Shown here: piece after piece, positions 1 through 13,724 of the stretch
Layout of the letters: each line of letters starts with the position of its first letter
Position numbering within the stretch: position 1 is the stretch's first letter
NCBI GenBank assembly: GCA_009760855.2
Contig: WPIO01000010.1
Location: 5,194,001 to 5,258,000, forward strand
Direction of reading: 5' to 3'
Source of the DNA: Cristatella mucedo
Lineage: Eukaryota > Bryozoa > Phylactolaemata > Cristatellidae
DNA: 64,000 nt
The notes under the pieces: generated by a model
What the model was told of the DNA's origin: nothing
The model's database searches: none
The model's input: the letters and a program-made list of their open reading frames with translations, nothing else
Position numbers and translations under genes: made by a program

Positions 1-890
1 TCTCTCTCGTTTCAGAGCCAATCCTTCCACCGAATCAGCACTGCTTCGGCTGTATAACGGCCTTAAGAATGCAGGCTTAGTTACAGTCTCTATCTCATAT
101 TATTGATCTCTCTGCAGCTTTTAATAGTAGTAGTATGGATTACCTGAAGGCTCTGTGCTTGGTTCGGTTCTTTTCATGGTTTTAACTTTCTATCTTGCCG
201 ATATAATTGCCAGGCATAACCTAGGCTTTCACTTCTACACAGATGACACTCAGCTGTACCTTTGCTTTTATCACTCCCAACCTCCATCACGTCAAATGCT
301 CTCAATTTTCTTTCTGCATTATTGATCTAACCCAAACATACATGGCAGCACAATTCTTAAATTGAATGATATCAAAACTAGCTTACTAATTATGGGCAAA
401 TCAAATCAAGAGCGATTCAGAAATTGGAAAGTTTAACGCTCGCGATCGGATCGGCCAGCACTTGTCCTGTTGAATCTGCGAGAAATCTAGACGTCCAGTT
501 CCAAAGTAAGTAACCTTTTATTAGATGACCACATCAGCTCCACAGTAAAGTCTGCCTACTTTCAGCTAAATAACATTGCTAGAATTCGGGCTTGTTTAGA
601 CAGGGATACCAAGCCTAAATTGGTCCATGCATTTGTGACATCCCGTCTTGACATCTGTAAATCACTGCTTGCTGATCTACCGGCTTGTGCAACCAGGCGC
701 TTACAGCTAGTTCAAAACTCTGTAGCTAGGTTTGTCTGTCGTGAGCGTTGCAGTTCGTATGCTTCCAAAGAACTCACTCCCAACTGACGTCATGAAATCT
801 CCTGACTTAACGATACTTAAAAAGAAGCTAAAAACGCACCTATGTGGCCTAACATGTAGTGGGTCCTCGTGATTAGTTCTTTGTGTGCTT
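1..890 (+). mobile_element. L2/CR1-like LINE fragment (family 1), reverse transcriptase to 3' region
   Basis: Frames interrupted by stops and shifts read LIDLSAAF, FHFYTDDTQLYLCF (degenerate YADD box at about 220-265), then HAFVTSRLD...LPACATRRLQL near 630-710, the order seen in the better copy at 61844-63650. An internal deletion joins the C-terminal domain to the 3' region near 750. It enters from beyond the left edge and is non-functional. Confidence 0.85.
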
Positions 891-894
891 ATGC

Positions 895-1205
895 GAGTTT
901 GCTTATGCGAGTTTGAGCTGTTTGATTGGCAGCCAGTGCAGGTCGGCAAGAAGTGGTGTGATGTGGCATTTGCTACGCTCACGACAGACAAGCCTAGCTG
1001 CCGAGTTTTGCGACAACTTTAAGCGCCTGATTGCACAGGCCGGTAGACCAGCAAACGGTGAGTTGAAGAAGTCGAGACGGGATGTCACAAATGCATGGAC
1101 AAATTTCGATGTATTATCCATGTCTAGGCAGGCCCGAACTTTAGCAATGTTAAGTAGCTGAAAGTAGGTAGATTTATAGCAATGCCTTCGATGACTCACC
1201 AACGG
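895..1205 (-). mobile_element. Family-1 LINE fragment, opposite orientation
   Basis: The minus strand reads through AKVRACLDMDN, KFVHAFVTSRLDF, LPACAIRRLKL and ITPLLADLHWLPIKQ, the C-terminal part of the family-1 polyprotein. It abuts the plus-strand fragment head to head at about 890, so equivalent segments face each other. Confidence 0.85.
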
Positions 1206-1640
1206 GCATACTATTACTCACAGAGATCGACTGTGGTCACACTTACATGCCTTATAATGTATACCAACCAGGTGGTCAGTCACAGGTCAATCTCGCTACA
1301 TAATTAAACATCGTGCTGCTCACAAGCCGCGACTCATTGATTGCGAGTATTTCAAAAGCGGTTCTCCATAGAAAGTCCGGGATCAAGCGCATACTTCATA
1401 ACTGAGGAATTGCAGCTTCGTATTCGCTTCAATCGACCTTTCGGAAACACTACGCACGCGACCATGTAATTGAGCAGCCTGCTGCTACTTCCTTATCAGC
1501 ACACCCAAAGTGTGCAGAAAGAGATTTCTTTTCTTTGAGGACGCTATACATATATCTCATTATTATATTTACTATTAAGACAGTAACATGGACAGGCTTC
1601 TTTCAGAACCCCAGTGTCATTGACATAGCAGCATGAGGGG
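1206..1640. other. Unassigned intergenic stretch
   Basis: No open frame, known repeat or RNA gene is recognised here. Confidence 0.5.
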
Positions 1641-2540
1641 TCACACCACCGCTCCACGCGAAGTATCGTTAGCTGGCCTCTCTCTTTCGACAGGCTCTCT
1701 CCCTTGGGCATCTGATGGCGGACGCTGGGGATTCACCCGGAGGGGAAGGGCGGGGCGTGGACGGGGTGTGGCCGGAGCCGGGATGGGACCACGATAGGAC
1801 CGAGATGGGACCAGGATGGGACCGAGATGGGACCGGGGTGGGACCGAAATGGAACCGGGATGGGATGGTGGCGGGGGCGCTGCGGGGGGGGGGGGCATGG
1901 CCGGGGTGTGGCCGGGGCGCGGCTGGGGCGCGGCCAGACGGTGGAACCTGGCGTTAGGGTCGGGCAGTGGGTCGGGAAGTGGGGTCGGGGCGGGCTGGTC
2001 GACCAGTAGCACTGTCTGCACCAGGGTGTGATTTATTCTAGCCATCCTGGCAAGAAGTTGCATTTTCCTAAGAACGACCGCGGCGGCGGCGGCATCAAGC
2101 GTGCCCATAGGGCTTCGCAAATTGCTGAGAAGTTCGTGTGACCCCGCCGCCATCTCGGGCCGCTTCGCAACGTCTGCCTGCCCGCTCGCTCGCCCGCCCG
2201 CCCGCTAGTCTCTACTGTGGAGAAGCCAACGCGGCATCTGCGACGTACGCGAGAGCATCGCCTCTCTTCGTCGCGCAGCTCGCGCGCACCCGCCCCGCCC
2301 CCACAGATCGTCGCATTCAGACGACGACAAGAGCACGCGACAGACTGAGCTGTTAACTGAAAAAAGCCCACCAAACGAGATCGCGCTCGCTTGGCCTACC
2401 TTAGCCTCCCGACAATGTAATGACGCACACTGCTCTGGAGAGACGCGCCACACGACCTAACGGACAACCCGCTCGGCGACGATCCATCAACGGCGTTGAT
2501 TTCGCGACTTCACCGAGAAAAAGCGCGCAATTTCGCCGAC
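1640..2540. other. GC-rich, CpG-rich block
   Basis: High GC with undepleted CpG. It includes a decayed tandem repeat of about 10-11 bases with core GATGGGACCG (about 1780-1866) and a G run near 1886. ORFs on both strands are compositional (Pro/Ala/Arg/Gly) and resemble nothing known. It could be a CpG-island promoter, but no transcript evidence is visible. Confidence 0.5.
1780..1866 (+). repeat. Decayed GATGGGACC minisatellite
   Basis: About eight imperfect units of GGGATGGGACC/GAGATGGGACC occur in a row with single-base differences. Confidence 0.75.
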
Positions 2541-2714
2541 GCCAATTCTACCCGGTGCCTCGGCCTATGTACACATTTTTTTACCGCTTGGCTGTTGGTG
2601 GAGGCTCAGTCGGCCACCGGATATTGTTCGCCTGAGCTACACTAGATGAGTTCAATTTCCAAGAAGTCTACCTCAAAAGCCAGCTGTCGAACGCTACGAC
2701 CGCGAAGTTTGGCC

Positions 2715-2805
2715 AATAATAGTAATAATAATAATTATTATTATTATTTGATATCGCCCTTAGAGAACTCGATCACTATACATTTGCTGCAAAAGAGCAC
2801 GGCTA
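2715..2805 (-). mobile_element. Family-1 LINE 3' tail
   Basis: An (AAT)n/(ATT)n tract is followed by GCCCTTAGAGAACTCGATC and ATTTGCTGCAAA, the reverse complement of the family-1 3' end (GCAGCAAATGTAAAGCGCC...GAGGGCGC). Confidence 0.7.
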
Positions 2806-2929
2806 GCCTTCAGCTAGCTTCCAGCTAGGCCTCGTAAAATTGCTTTACCCGTTACGCGACCCCACCATTGCACACTAACCTCTTGACTCTCCCCCTCCTT
2901 TACGTTAGAGCAGCCGACCCTACACTGCG

Positions 2930-3612
2930 ATCGCCGGTATAATACCGCCACGGAATGCCGCTCGATCCGTTCGTAAAAATACGCTGCGCGATCCGAACCG
3001 TACGCGGCGGCGGCGGCGGCTGGGGGGAGTGGGCGTCATCTCTCTTCGTCCTTCGCATCGTAGCTGTTCTGCTCCAGCGTCTACGGCTCTTGCTATCGGT
3101 TGGCGCGACCGCATTCGCGCAGCTTTGCTAGCAGCGGAGGAGAAGCTGCTCGTGCAGCTGTTCGCTTGGGCAGCTTTCCCTTCACGAAAAGTGTACGGCG
3201 GCGACGGGAGCGGCATGCGCGCGATGCCGGGAGCTGCCGCGTCGCTCCGCACCGGCGCCCTCCCCCCTCCCCCTCGCAGGCCGGAGTCGCAGTCCGCTCG
3301 AGCACGCCCTGCCTCGCCGCCGCCGCCGCCGCCGCCGCTGCAACAATCCCGCTGCTACCGTTCGACTGACGGCAGTCAGACGAGACGCTCCCGCGAATCC
3401 GTCTCTCCTCGCCTCGGTCGATTCATTCATCGACGGCCACGATCGAAGCGCGCCCCAGCGCGGGAGTGGGTGGGTGGGCGGAGGGCGTAAGCCCCCCCCC
3501 CCCCGCTGTTTAATGGCGACCGCCCGCTCTCACCGGCGCCCGACGGCTCGGCGGGAGCCCTGCGACGGCCTCGCATTTCGGAGGTGGCGCCCGCACGAGC
3601 GGGCTACGGCGT

Positions 3613-3676
<64 letters not shown>

Positions 3677-4540
3677 CCTCCACGCCGACCGCCCAAGGCG
3701 CAGGGCGATCGTCGGCGGCGGTGCGCTACCAGTTTCGCACGCATATTATTATTGCTGCCGCTACCGGACGTTCTCGCCGCCGGTCGTGAGTCGCGCGCGC
3801 ACCGGTCGCCCGCGCATCAGTTTTTCGCTTCACAAGTCCCTCTGCTCGGCAGACGTGCACGGCCCGACGGGCGGTTCGCCGCCGAACGGCAGACGCTAGA
3901 AACGCCGAACGGCAGACGCGGCGAGGCGTCGCCGCCGCCGCTTAGCGGCGCTCGAGAGACCGCTTGCCCGCAGCTGCGCTGCGGGCGGGCTCGCATCAGT
4001 CGCAGGAGCGCCGCAGAAGCCATCAGAGCAGTTCTCGAGCTCCTGCCAACTGACCAGCTGGCAAGGGGCACCGAGCTGTCCGCGCTTGCGGGACAGAGAT
4101 CCGTCGGCCGTCGCATTCCGTCGCGTGTCTCGCAGCTCGTCACGTGCGAGTCACGCCGTCCGTAAACATTCGCGCACGCAGCACTCGGATGGCACCGAGC
4201 GATGACGCGAAAGCTGCTGTCGCAGCTGCTCTCGCCTCGCGTCGAATTGCCCAGTCGCTCGTTGCAGCGAGCGAAGCGCTGGCTGGTCGACGTGCCCCGC
4301 CGCTCGCTCTTCGGCCAGTGCTGATGGCCAGGTTACGGTCCGGAAGTGGAAGCTGAGTGGCTCGGGAGCTCAGCGCTGGGGAAAATGGCCCGCCGCATGC
4401 GAGCGTTCACTGCGGGGGTCCACCAGCCAACAACCATGGCTGGCGCTCAGAATTTCTGGCCGCAAGCCGAGGCTGGATCATCAGCCACCGCAAGGCTCTC
4501 GATGTAGCGCAATTATATTTAGAGCTTGCGGCGCAAGACT
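2930..4540. other. GC-rich, CpG-rich block with CCG repeats
   Basis: Dense CpG, a C run at about 3491-3504 and a (CCG)n tract. Long frames on both strands are poly-Ala, poly-Arg or poly-Pro products of composition. No gene was recognised; a promoter island or untranslated exon is possible. Confidence 0.5.
3613..3675 (+). repeat. (CCG)n trinucleotide microsatellite
   Basis: About 21 uninterrupted CCG/GCC units. It would give poly-Ala or poly-Arg if translated, but no supporting gene structure is seen. Confidence 0.95.
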
Positions 4541-4555
4541 GACGGTCCGTCTTTT

Positions 4556-5235
<680 letters not shown>

Positions 5236-5292
5236 TCTCTCTCCGCCGCTCTCTCGATTTCTGCCTTTCTTGGTTTCTTCCCGTTTTTCTCC

Positions 5293-5295
<3 letters not shown>

Positions 5296-5324
<29 letters not shown>
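5296..5324 (+). repeat. (TG)n microsatellite
   Basis: About 14 TG units, just after the CT tract. Confidence 0.95.
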
Positions 5325-5339
5325 CTCGCTCCTGTCTCA

Positions 5340-6130
5340 ATGCAACGACCGGATTAGGTCGAACGGTCTGGTGGGTCACGCGCGCGAACTGCTTCAACGG
5401 CCGCCCTTTAAATTAGCCCCCCCCCCGGGATTCGAGCGATCCTCAGCGACTTGAATTGACACTAAGCCCATGTAGCCTGCTCTGCCTTTGCGAGAGGCCT
5501 AACACCAGATCTTCACCGAGCGGCGGTTCCTGCACACGGGTCGGACGGATGCTCCCGCGGCTGCAGCGGCGGCGGCGGCGGCAGGGAGACGAAGCGTATC
5601 GGACAAGCCCCGCCGGTCGGCGGGCTAGCAGCAGCGTCTCTTCTCCAGCGCGCACCCGCTCGCCAACGCAGCTCGCGCACTCCCGGCCGCTACGCCAAGG
5701 GTTCGCGCGAGGCGGAGCGCTCCTGCACGAGCGCTTCCGTAGAATAAGTGGCGCGGCGGAGGAGCCGCCCGCGCGCCGGGAGTCGCGACTGTTGGCTGGA
5801 GAAACTCTCAAGCTGCGTGCTATGGTGGCAGCCGATGCTAGCTGGATACTGCCGCGGCGCTTAGCACCCGCGTCGTGCACGCACGCGCGTCCACGATAAG
5901 ACTGCGCGATGCTGAGCACACGTAAATCCGAAAAAACGGTCTCGACCATCGTCTGCTCTGGTGCACGTCCATCGCTGTGTAAACCTTATTAGCCTTTCCC
6001 GCGCTTAGCGAGCACTAGCCAGCATACGGCGGCGAAGGGCGGAGCGCGTTTATCGGCCCGACGGAGATACGATTGGCTCTGTCAGTACGTTCCGCTTCGC
6101 AGAATGGCCAGCTCGGATATTGCCGCTCAT
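5340..6130. other. GC-rich block
   Basis: CpG-rich sequence following the microsatellites. Overlapping ORFs on both strands (5443-5949 minus, 5456-5899 plus) are mirror artefacts of low stop density. No domain was recognised. Confidence 0.5.
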
Positions 6131-6540
6131 GCGTCGACCAGTCAGATGCGCCAGAGAGGGAAGCGGATTCTTTTCTCTTGCGTTCCAAAAAAAATGGCTC
6201 CTGATTGAAAAGCTTTAATTCTAAGCTTTTGCCCGCTGTAGCAAGTTTTCGCGTCTAGAAGCAGTGCGTTGTCGCCGCATTCCTTTGGATTACCGCATTA
6301 TTAAAGCCACGCAGTAATGCGTGGTGTTCCCCAAGAATGCCTACGAAGTGGTTCAAAACGTTATGTACTTTGACAAAGCGCCGACAAACGACAATGGTCA
6401 GCAATCAATAATACAATTATCCACACCGCCGAGTCACGAAAAAAAGGGCAAATCACGCTACGCCATCATACGCTTCGACAAGGTCGAACGGAAGAACTAA
6501 AATTAAAATTGCACTCACGTGCGTCTTATTCGTTAGTATG
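6131..6540. other. Unassigned intergenic stretch
   Basis: Composition near average, with no open frame or repeat recognised. Confidence 0.5.
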
Positions 6541-9500
6541 CCAGCACTCCTTCACAGGTGAGCATGTCGGCACGAATCTGCCGAGCTGCCCGACGGCGAC
6601 GCTCCGTTTCGCATAGCGTTCGCCGCAGGGGTCAGCTCTCGCACCCCGCCCCGCCCCCAGGCCGACAACCTGAGCCTCAAGCGCCTGAGCTGCCAGCTGA
6701 GAAGACGTAGTATAGTTACCGCGAAAAACATTCGAGCGTCATCGCCGATGGCTTTACTGTCTGCAGTCCGCCGACCTGAGAGGAAGCTATTTTCTCCTCT
6801 CTCCTCTTCTATCTGCTCTGGGAAATGCACGTCGCCTTTGTGGCTGATTTATTCGTATGATATTTGCAGTTTCCGGGTCAGTGGTATTTATATTGCCTCG
6901 TTATTCTCACAAATGCAAGTCTATGGCCTGGAGTTATTCACGGCTCTGCAGAGAGCACGGCGCTGCCGTTGGTTTACGGGCCGTTGCGATTTACGGCAGC
7001 GATTGCTACGAAATGGGTTGCAGAGGCAAGGCAGTTACGACGAGGACGTCGGGCAGAGCGGTCGCGTATTGGCTTGCGGCGGCTTCCGTGTGAATAAATG
7101 CCTTTTTGAGCCCGCTTCGGTGTTCTGCGTGGCGTCGCTTTTCTGCGGTTAGGAGACTGTCGAAACACAGCCATCAAAAACATAAGTGCGGCATTATCTC
7201 TCTTTCCGCACGAGCACGCGCGCCCCGCGGCGGTAATGTCCTGACGCTGATCGGTAAGTGCGATCGACCGATCCAGCAACAGCGAGCGCTCTACCGGCCG
7301 GCCGGCCGGCCGGCCGGCTGCCTGCGAAATGAACGCGCGCTTTTAGGGAATGCCACTCTACCAGCCGCGTCGACTTATTTCGTCCGATCGCTCGGCAGCT
7401 GGGTGAGGCTCCGTCGGCTCCTGGGTGTGAATCACTCCGACTGCCTGCGAGACGCTCCGTTTCCACGCAAGCTCCCCGCTGGGGTCGCGCGCCTCGAGCC
7501 TCCAGCTAGCCGCTAATTACCGCGCGGGGTCGCTTTTAACCGGATCATCGACGGCCACAGTTGCAGCTAGTCCGAGGGCCGGAGCGGACGCTATTTGCGT
7601 CCTTTCTCTCCTTTGCTTCGGTGCTGCTGCTGCTGCAGCGACGCCGACGAATACCCAGCAACGGCGTCGTAATGGCCGGTCGATCCGCTCGCGGGAATGC
7701 CGGCTGTCATCCGACTCGCGTCCGGGGCATCGTCGCGTCTCCTTCGTCGCGCCGCCATCGCGAGCGTGCGCCCCAGCGAGAGGCCATATCGTTAGCTCCG
7801 GGTTGACCGAGACGGCTTGCTGCTCAACCGCCGCCGCCGCAGCAGCTGGCAACCGGAATATGACGGGAGCTCCTGCAGACTGCCGCAGCGGAAGGAAGAC
7901 GCCCGCCTGTCCCCTTACCGAGCCGACATGGGGGAGCTCGGTCGATGGGGAGGGAATGAGCGACGTGTCTTGGCACCCGCGCGCGCGCGCGCCTGCGAGC
8001 CTCGGCGCCGGTCGGTTGCAGCGGCTGCAGCTGCTGCAGCGGCGGTCAGCACGCACGCCTCCGCGCCGCCGACGCGCGCGCGCTAGCGCTTCTCGCCGAG
8101 CCAGTCTACTTACGCCCTCCGATACGGCGCTCTTGAAGTGCTCGCAGGCGAACTCGCTTCGCATCGCTCTCTGCCTCAGTATCGCCTTCAAGCGCCGTGC
8201 GGCGGACGCATGCTTCTCCTTCATGTTGCCTCCGCCGCTGCTGTTGCTGCTGCTGCCGCAGGCGTGGCGGGAGCTTCCGCAGCGACGACGCCGCAGCGCC
8301 GGCTGCCGCAGCCTCCTCTGGCGGCCTGGCGCCTCCAGGGGCGTCTAATTGTTGCTAGCTCCAATTGGCGGCTGTTGCCACTCGGGTCTGCCGGGGTTAA
8401 AACAGCGGGCGTCGTTGTCCGGTCAGCAGGTGACCCTTCGGACGGGCGGAGTGCGGGAAGCGCCGGCCACCTCGTCAGCCCGCGGCAGACCAAGAGCGCG
8501 GCGGCGGCGGCTGCGGCTCTCTCTGTCAGCTCGCGCTCCGCGAGGCGCACTGGTGCGCACAGCGGGTGCCCGACGGCTCGGCGCGATGCCGGCGCTCGAG
8601 CGTGAGAGCGGCGATGCGCGAGAGCACATCTTCCGAGCATAATGCGCGCTCATCGGCGGAGCCTCGCTAAGATGGTATTAGCATTTCGGAGGCGACTTTA
8701 CCGCTTCGGCCGCAAATACCCGACGGCGAGCCGCTTCCGCGCGGCGCACCGCAAGCTATTTCCGTAGGTAAACGGGCAGATAGGAAGAAGGCGGGCGACT
8801 GCGACGCCTCGGCTATTCGCGAAGCCTGAGCCTAGAGCGGCGTGAGCTCACTGCTGCTGCGCTCCTGCGGCGTTGAGCATCCAGGAGCTCGCCGCACCTG
8901 AGCCGCTTCGCGGCGGAGCGTGCGCGCGCGCGCCCACGCGAGAGCGCGCCCACGCGAGCGCGCGCCCACGCTCCGCTACTGGATGCGAGCGGGCTCGCCG
9001 CCGCTTGACGCAAGCTCTCGCGCTCTCACGCTCGCTAACTCTGAAAGGTTAGCATCCGCGACCGCTGAGATCGTCAGTGACCTCGCTTCTCACTCGACTC
9101 GAGCGCGCGCGCTCGCGCGATACCGATCGTCGAGATGCGCGAAATCGCGGCAGCGCGGGCGCCGTAGAATTATGCGTCAGAATTTGCAGTTCCTGACCAC
9201 GTGCCAGGGCAGCGGCGCTTCGGCGGCCGCTCAGCCATTCCTAGAGCTTTTGGATGACGTCGAACGCCCGAGCCCGGGCGCGTGGGCAGCGGAGTCGCCA
9301 TCCGGGCTTCGACGCCCCCTTGCGGAGTCCGCCTCCGGCGGAGTCGCACGCCCGCCGAGGATCGAGCAGGTCGCGATCGCTTCTGCTCGTACAGACCAAG
9401 GGAAATCGAGACTCGGCCGTCGCTCTGATTGGCTGGAAAAACCGCCCGCCCATCCCACGAGCGATAGGGCACAAGTTAAGCTCAGGACAAAAAGTCGGTT

Positions 9501-9890
9501 GGTCCGTTGAAGGGCTGGGCCGGTCTGCCTTGATTATCGTGCCTACGCGAAGTGTATACGTCGTCAAAGTCCTCCTCCCCCCCCCGAAGAGAAAGATGCG
9601 TCGCTGAATGGATGCCACGAAGTGCTATCGTATTGAAGAGGCAACCGGTCAGTTGGAGATGTGCAGAATGACCGAAGGCCGAAGTCTGCCGTAGGACTGG
9701 GCGCCAATAGAACTTCACTTTCCACCCGCTGGCTGCCGCTGGCTTCCCGGCAAAGCGTTCTGCCGAATAAGTCATCAATACTGCCGCTCTACGTCCGTCA
9801 ACCTAGGCCTGAGTCTCAGATTTCCCCCTCCGAACTTCGCGCCGAGTCCGCGCGTTCTGCTCGAATACCAGCTAATGCTTGAATTGCCCC
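6541..9890. other. Extended GC-rich, CpG-rich domain
   Basis: About 3.3 kb with very frequent CpG, short CTG/CAG runs and alternating CG (7979-7994, 8922-8975). Frames exist on both strands (7517-8224 minus, 7803-8348 plus, 8221-8640 minus, 8920-9510 plus), but all have Ala/Arg/Ser composition, overlap each other and lack recognisable domains. It could hold CpG-island promoters or first exons of a gene outside the window. Confidence 0.5.
7294..7319 (+). repeat. (GGCC)n tetranucleotide tract
   Basis: About six CCGG units in tandem, each self-complementary. Confidence 0.95.
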
Positions 9891-12330
9891 TGTGTGGCGA
9901 GCTGCAAGCTTAGCGTCTGCGAGAAACTATCAGTGACCAATTCCGCTATTTTTTTACTTTCGGAGGTCCGTGCTGGTGCTGATAGCTCCTACGAGCGGTT
10001 CATCACGGCGTTAATTGGCAGCCTGAAGTAAAAGACAAGTCGCCGGATGGGGGCTCCTGAGGGTGAAAGTCTTGGAAATGTGACAGGCGGAAGTGCGTGA
10101 CGTCGTTAGCGAGAACCACGCTAGATTAGCCGATCAGGCAACGGGATGTCTGACAACTATTACCCAGAGGCAGCAATACCAAGAGGACAGCGCGATTCTA
10201 TAGCTCCAATTCCGATGTTGGCAGCTTTTTATGCGAGCAGATTTACATGCAACGTTCACGTTCTTAGCTGTAGATTGTGTACCACACCTTGGTCTATCTA
10301 TTTCATTCGGGATTACCGTGGGATCAATAATAGCCGCCACGCTGATTTTCTCTAGCTATTAGAGAAAAAATCTACCCATCGGGCATTGCGCGTGACCTGG
10401 CGGCGAAAGCCCTTTCCTTTACAATTTCATTTAAGCTATGCCTTCATTGGGTCGCTACGGTGCAGCGGTTTCGTTCGATTGTCTCGTAACCGCTGAAAGG
10501 ACGTGAATTTTGCGTAAAAATAAAGCAAAGGGATACTAGTATTTGCGGTTATTTGGCTTACATATCTGAACACTTGCTCTACCCTAAGTAGGGAGTACAT
10601 TTGCGCGGTCTGCAACAAAACTGTCTGCGGCTCAGCGGGACAATTCGCGAGGGCAAGTACGCGGCACGTTTCTTCTCGCGAGCTCCTTTTCCGTGCGCCC
10701 GTCTTCTCGCGCGGTCTCCGCTTCGAGCTTTGCCCGCGGTGGGTGCTTCGTCGCTCACTCATCGCCGCGCTTCGCCGCCGTGAGCGTATCTGTGCGAGCG
10801 CGCGCGAAATCCTCTGCGCGAGCGCTCATTTTATAGCGTTCGTCGTACAGCGCTCGCCTCGCAGCGCTGCTCGCACAGCGAAACTCTTGCAGCAATCCTC
10901 CCCGTCTAACAATCCTCTTCTTGAGTTGGCCTACCCGTATACAGAGTTCCAGCATGCACTCGCGCAGATCAACGAATTTTTTTACAGTGGAGTGAGTATT
11001 GGCTTCTTTTCGGCTTCATTCGTGCAACAAGAATGCGCGTTTTAGCAAGCACATTACCGCGTGAGTTGTGACGCCACGCTGGGCGACACTCGGAGACCCG
11101 GAAGTTTGACCGACACTTTTTGCCTCCTGTGGCCTAGCGTCCTGCCTAACGGCACGGAGGTGGAAATGTGCAAGTGTGCAATTGTGCAAATGTGCTTCCG
11201 GCTGACCCAGCAATCGTAGGAGCTTATGCTTGGATTAAGAACTGATTGTGGCTGCTGCATTTACTGCGACGCTCCTTGCTTTCTCCCGTCGCTACGAAAA
11301 GGGAACAAGAATAGGGATACAGATAACAGGTAATGGTATAAGAATAATAATATAATATAGAAAACAATAATATAGAATAATATAAGATTACTAGGAAATA
11401 AGGATTATAAGGAAGCTGGATTGTGGAGCTATTTCTGAAACCTGCTGCTCACTTCCTCGAAGCCGCTTAGGCTTAAAGTCCGCGATAGAAAAAGTCTTCA
11501 GCGTAGCACATATGAGTCCTTGTGGTTTTTGGAGTTACAGACGGAGACACTTAACACACGAAAAGAGATTGAGCAATGACCAGGCTGCTTATAAGCCCAA
11601 TCCTTTCTGTACAAATGCTCGTCAGAACTTAGCCGTGCGTAATATGCTTCAACTGTTTAGCAGATACAGGCGACAGGTTTTTTAGTAATAAAGGAACATA
11701 ATTCCATTAAAACGTTAAAGGTGTCTACCTCGGCTTTTGCCTTATTGATCGTAAGGGTTCATAAACACAGGGCATCGATGACGATAGAGACTCTGCATAT
11801 TATTTGATAAGAGAGAGGGTAGTGACGAAATAGCAGGGCTCAGTTGTGAACTCTTTGGCCAAACTTCACGTATGACGTATGTAGGCGTGAAAGATGGCTC
11901 GTCTGGGAAAAACCCATGGACTATGCCGGTGCAATAATGCAATTATCCGATATAGAAAGTTTTGTAAAGTAGAAGCTAAATTATGGCTTTTTTCTTTTGA
12001 CTCTTACCACCACGAGGATGCAGAGGCTGCGCTTACCAGGAAGGTCATAACAGCGCACGACTAAAGTAGAAATGCGGAGACCTTACTAAGTGAAGCCACC
12101 GACAGTAAGTCTCGAAGAGTCAAGTCTTGGGTGGACGAAGGCAGCTTCGCAGAGGCGGCAAACTGCTTGGTAGAATTGTTGGCAAGCAGCTTCAAATCAC
12201 TCAGATATCTGATTGTATTATATATATATTATTATATAATCAAATTTATGATTTATCAAATAAATAAATTAATTAAAGCAGCTTCAAATTCCTGCGCGGT
12301 GAGAATCTGTAGCACCGAAGGTCCATTTGA
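9891..12330. other. Intergenic, mostly unassigned
   Basis: A short GC-rich stretch lies at 10620-10900. AT-rich simple sequence (AATAATATAG-like) is at 11340-11400 and a likely family-2 LINE 3' remnant at 11460-11560. No gene was recognised. Confidence 0.5.
11460..11560 (+). mobile_element. Possible family-2 LINE 3' end
   Basis: It contains AGTCCTTGTGG and GGAGTTACAGACGGAGACAC, which also occur at the 3' ends at 13755-13890 (minus) and 59700-59845. The 5' part is too diverged to align by eye. Confidence 0.5.
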
Positions 12331-12336
12331 AAGGGA

Positions 12337-12655
12337 AGACACGATCAGCACGCATAAGCACATAAAGGACGAATCACAGGGACCCACTAAATGCTGCAAT
12401 AAATAGACGCGTTCTAGTTTCTTTTTAAATGTGGACAAGTAAGGAGATGTCGTGAAGAAAGTCGGGAGTGAATTCCATGCTTTGGGGGCATACGAACGAA
12501 AGGCACGGTCTCCAAAAGATTTGAGATTTATACGATGTATGGGTGAGCGATTAGATTCCGAAAACGTGGTACGATGCTTGGTGGGACAGAGAATCTTATT
12601 GGTAGGCTGGAGCCAAAGAATGAAGGGACCTACAAGTGAGTGACAAAACCTTAAG
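12337..12655 (-). mobile_element. Family-1 LINE 3' region
   Basis: Reverse complement of the end of the family-1 ORF and its 3' UTR: the conserved GDRAF..YAPKAWNS segment is around 12470-12520, and the segment GGACCCACTAAATGCTG near 12380 matches other copies. Confidence 0.8.
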
Positions 12656-12749
12656 CGGTTTCCTATAGTTTTTAAAATGTCATTCTGGGTGCCTGCTCTT
12701 CTTAATAAGATTCAGGCTCCTTCATAAATAACTGGGTTGCTTCAGCCAT

Positions 12750-13720
12750 AAAACCAGGATTAACACTCTCTTGATAAATTCCATTAACGCATATAACAAC
12801 CTGTTTAAATAATTAACCAAATTATTTTCTACCACTTCTGACATTTCCTCACCAGCTATTCCGCGGTTCTTTCTCTAGTCTATGCTTCTGCTTGCTTCCT
12901 ACACGGGTCTATTTATTTTGTGAGCTATTTAACTTCTACCTAGAATAGAACCGAGAATTTTTATAAAAGAATGGCATCGCTGCTAACCAATTTACCTCGT
13001 AGATTTATTGCAGCATCGCTGTTTCTAATTTTTTAGTGTCGTCCAAGAAAATAGAGTTTCATGTACTTATTGTATGTGAGTTTTTGACGAATGCAACAGG
13101 CAAGGAGAATAATGCTGAGTCACTATCTCAGGTGAACTTGATGGTCAATGCAGCACTTATTCATTTTGAATGAGTGTGTTTGACTGCGATATGACTAGCT
13201 GGCCAATGCAATACCATTAAACTCTGTCATTGATAAATCATTTAGCATTGCAACACTAAAATCCAGCATGAAACAGACATTTGGATTAAAGAAAGTTAGT
13301 ATTGACACCCTGAGCTCTAGAAACTCCTGCCTGCGTCTAAAATGTTGTGCCAAAAATTCAAGCTATGCCTACCGTTACGACAGAACACGAAAAAGGGGAT
13401 AGCCTTTTAACTGCAATTGTAAAGCATAGCATTTTGCAAATTTAAAATAAAAGTAAAGTGCCTATAAAGAGATTGATTTATCTGAGAGCGCTATAAGAAA
13501 TATATATTATTAATGCTGTTTTTATCATTATTTTATTAATTTCCCAGGTCGTTTCGAACGTATGCATTGCTTCCTTTCACTACAGATTGAGTCCAAAAAT
13601 ATCTTTCTGTGCATTGGATCAAGTGTGCTACATTGAAAATTTTTAAGAATCTGTGGCTGCAAGACCATTCATTACGTTGATATAGCCAATGAAGAGTGTC
13701 GTCAGATCCTATTTGGTCTC
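12750..13720. other. AT-rich intergenic stretch
   Basis: Nothing recognised: no open frames beyond chance and no repeat signature. Confidence 0.5.
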
Positions 13721-13724
13721 CGCA

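Noticed and set aside
3029-4165. Overlapping frames with poly-Ala and poly-Arg runs
   Set aside because: The same (CCG)n is read in several frames, all open because GC-rich DNA has few stops; no domain or splice pattern supports a gene.
7517-8640. Minus-strand ORFs of 235 and 139 codons and plus-strand ORFs opposite them
   Set aside because: Both strands are open at once, composition is Ala/Arg/Ser only, and no motif is recognisable.
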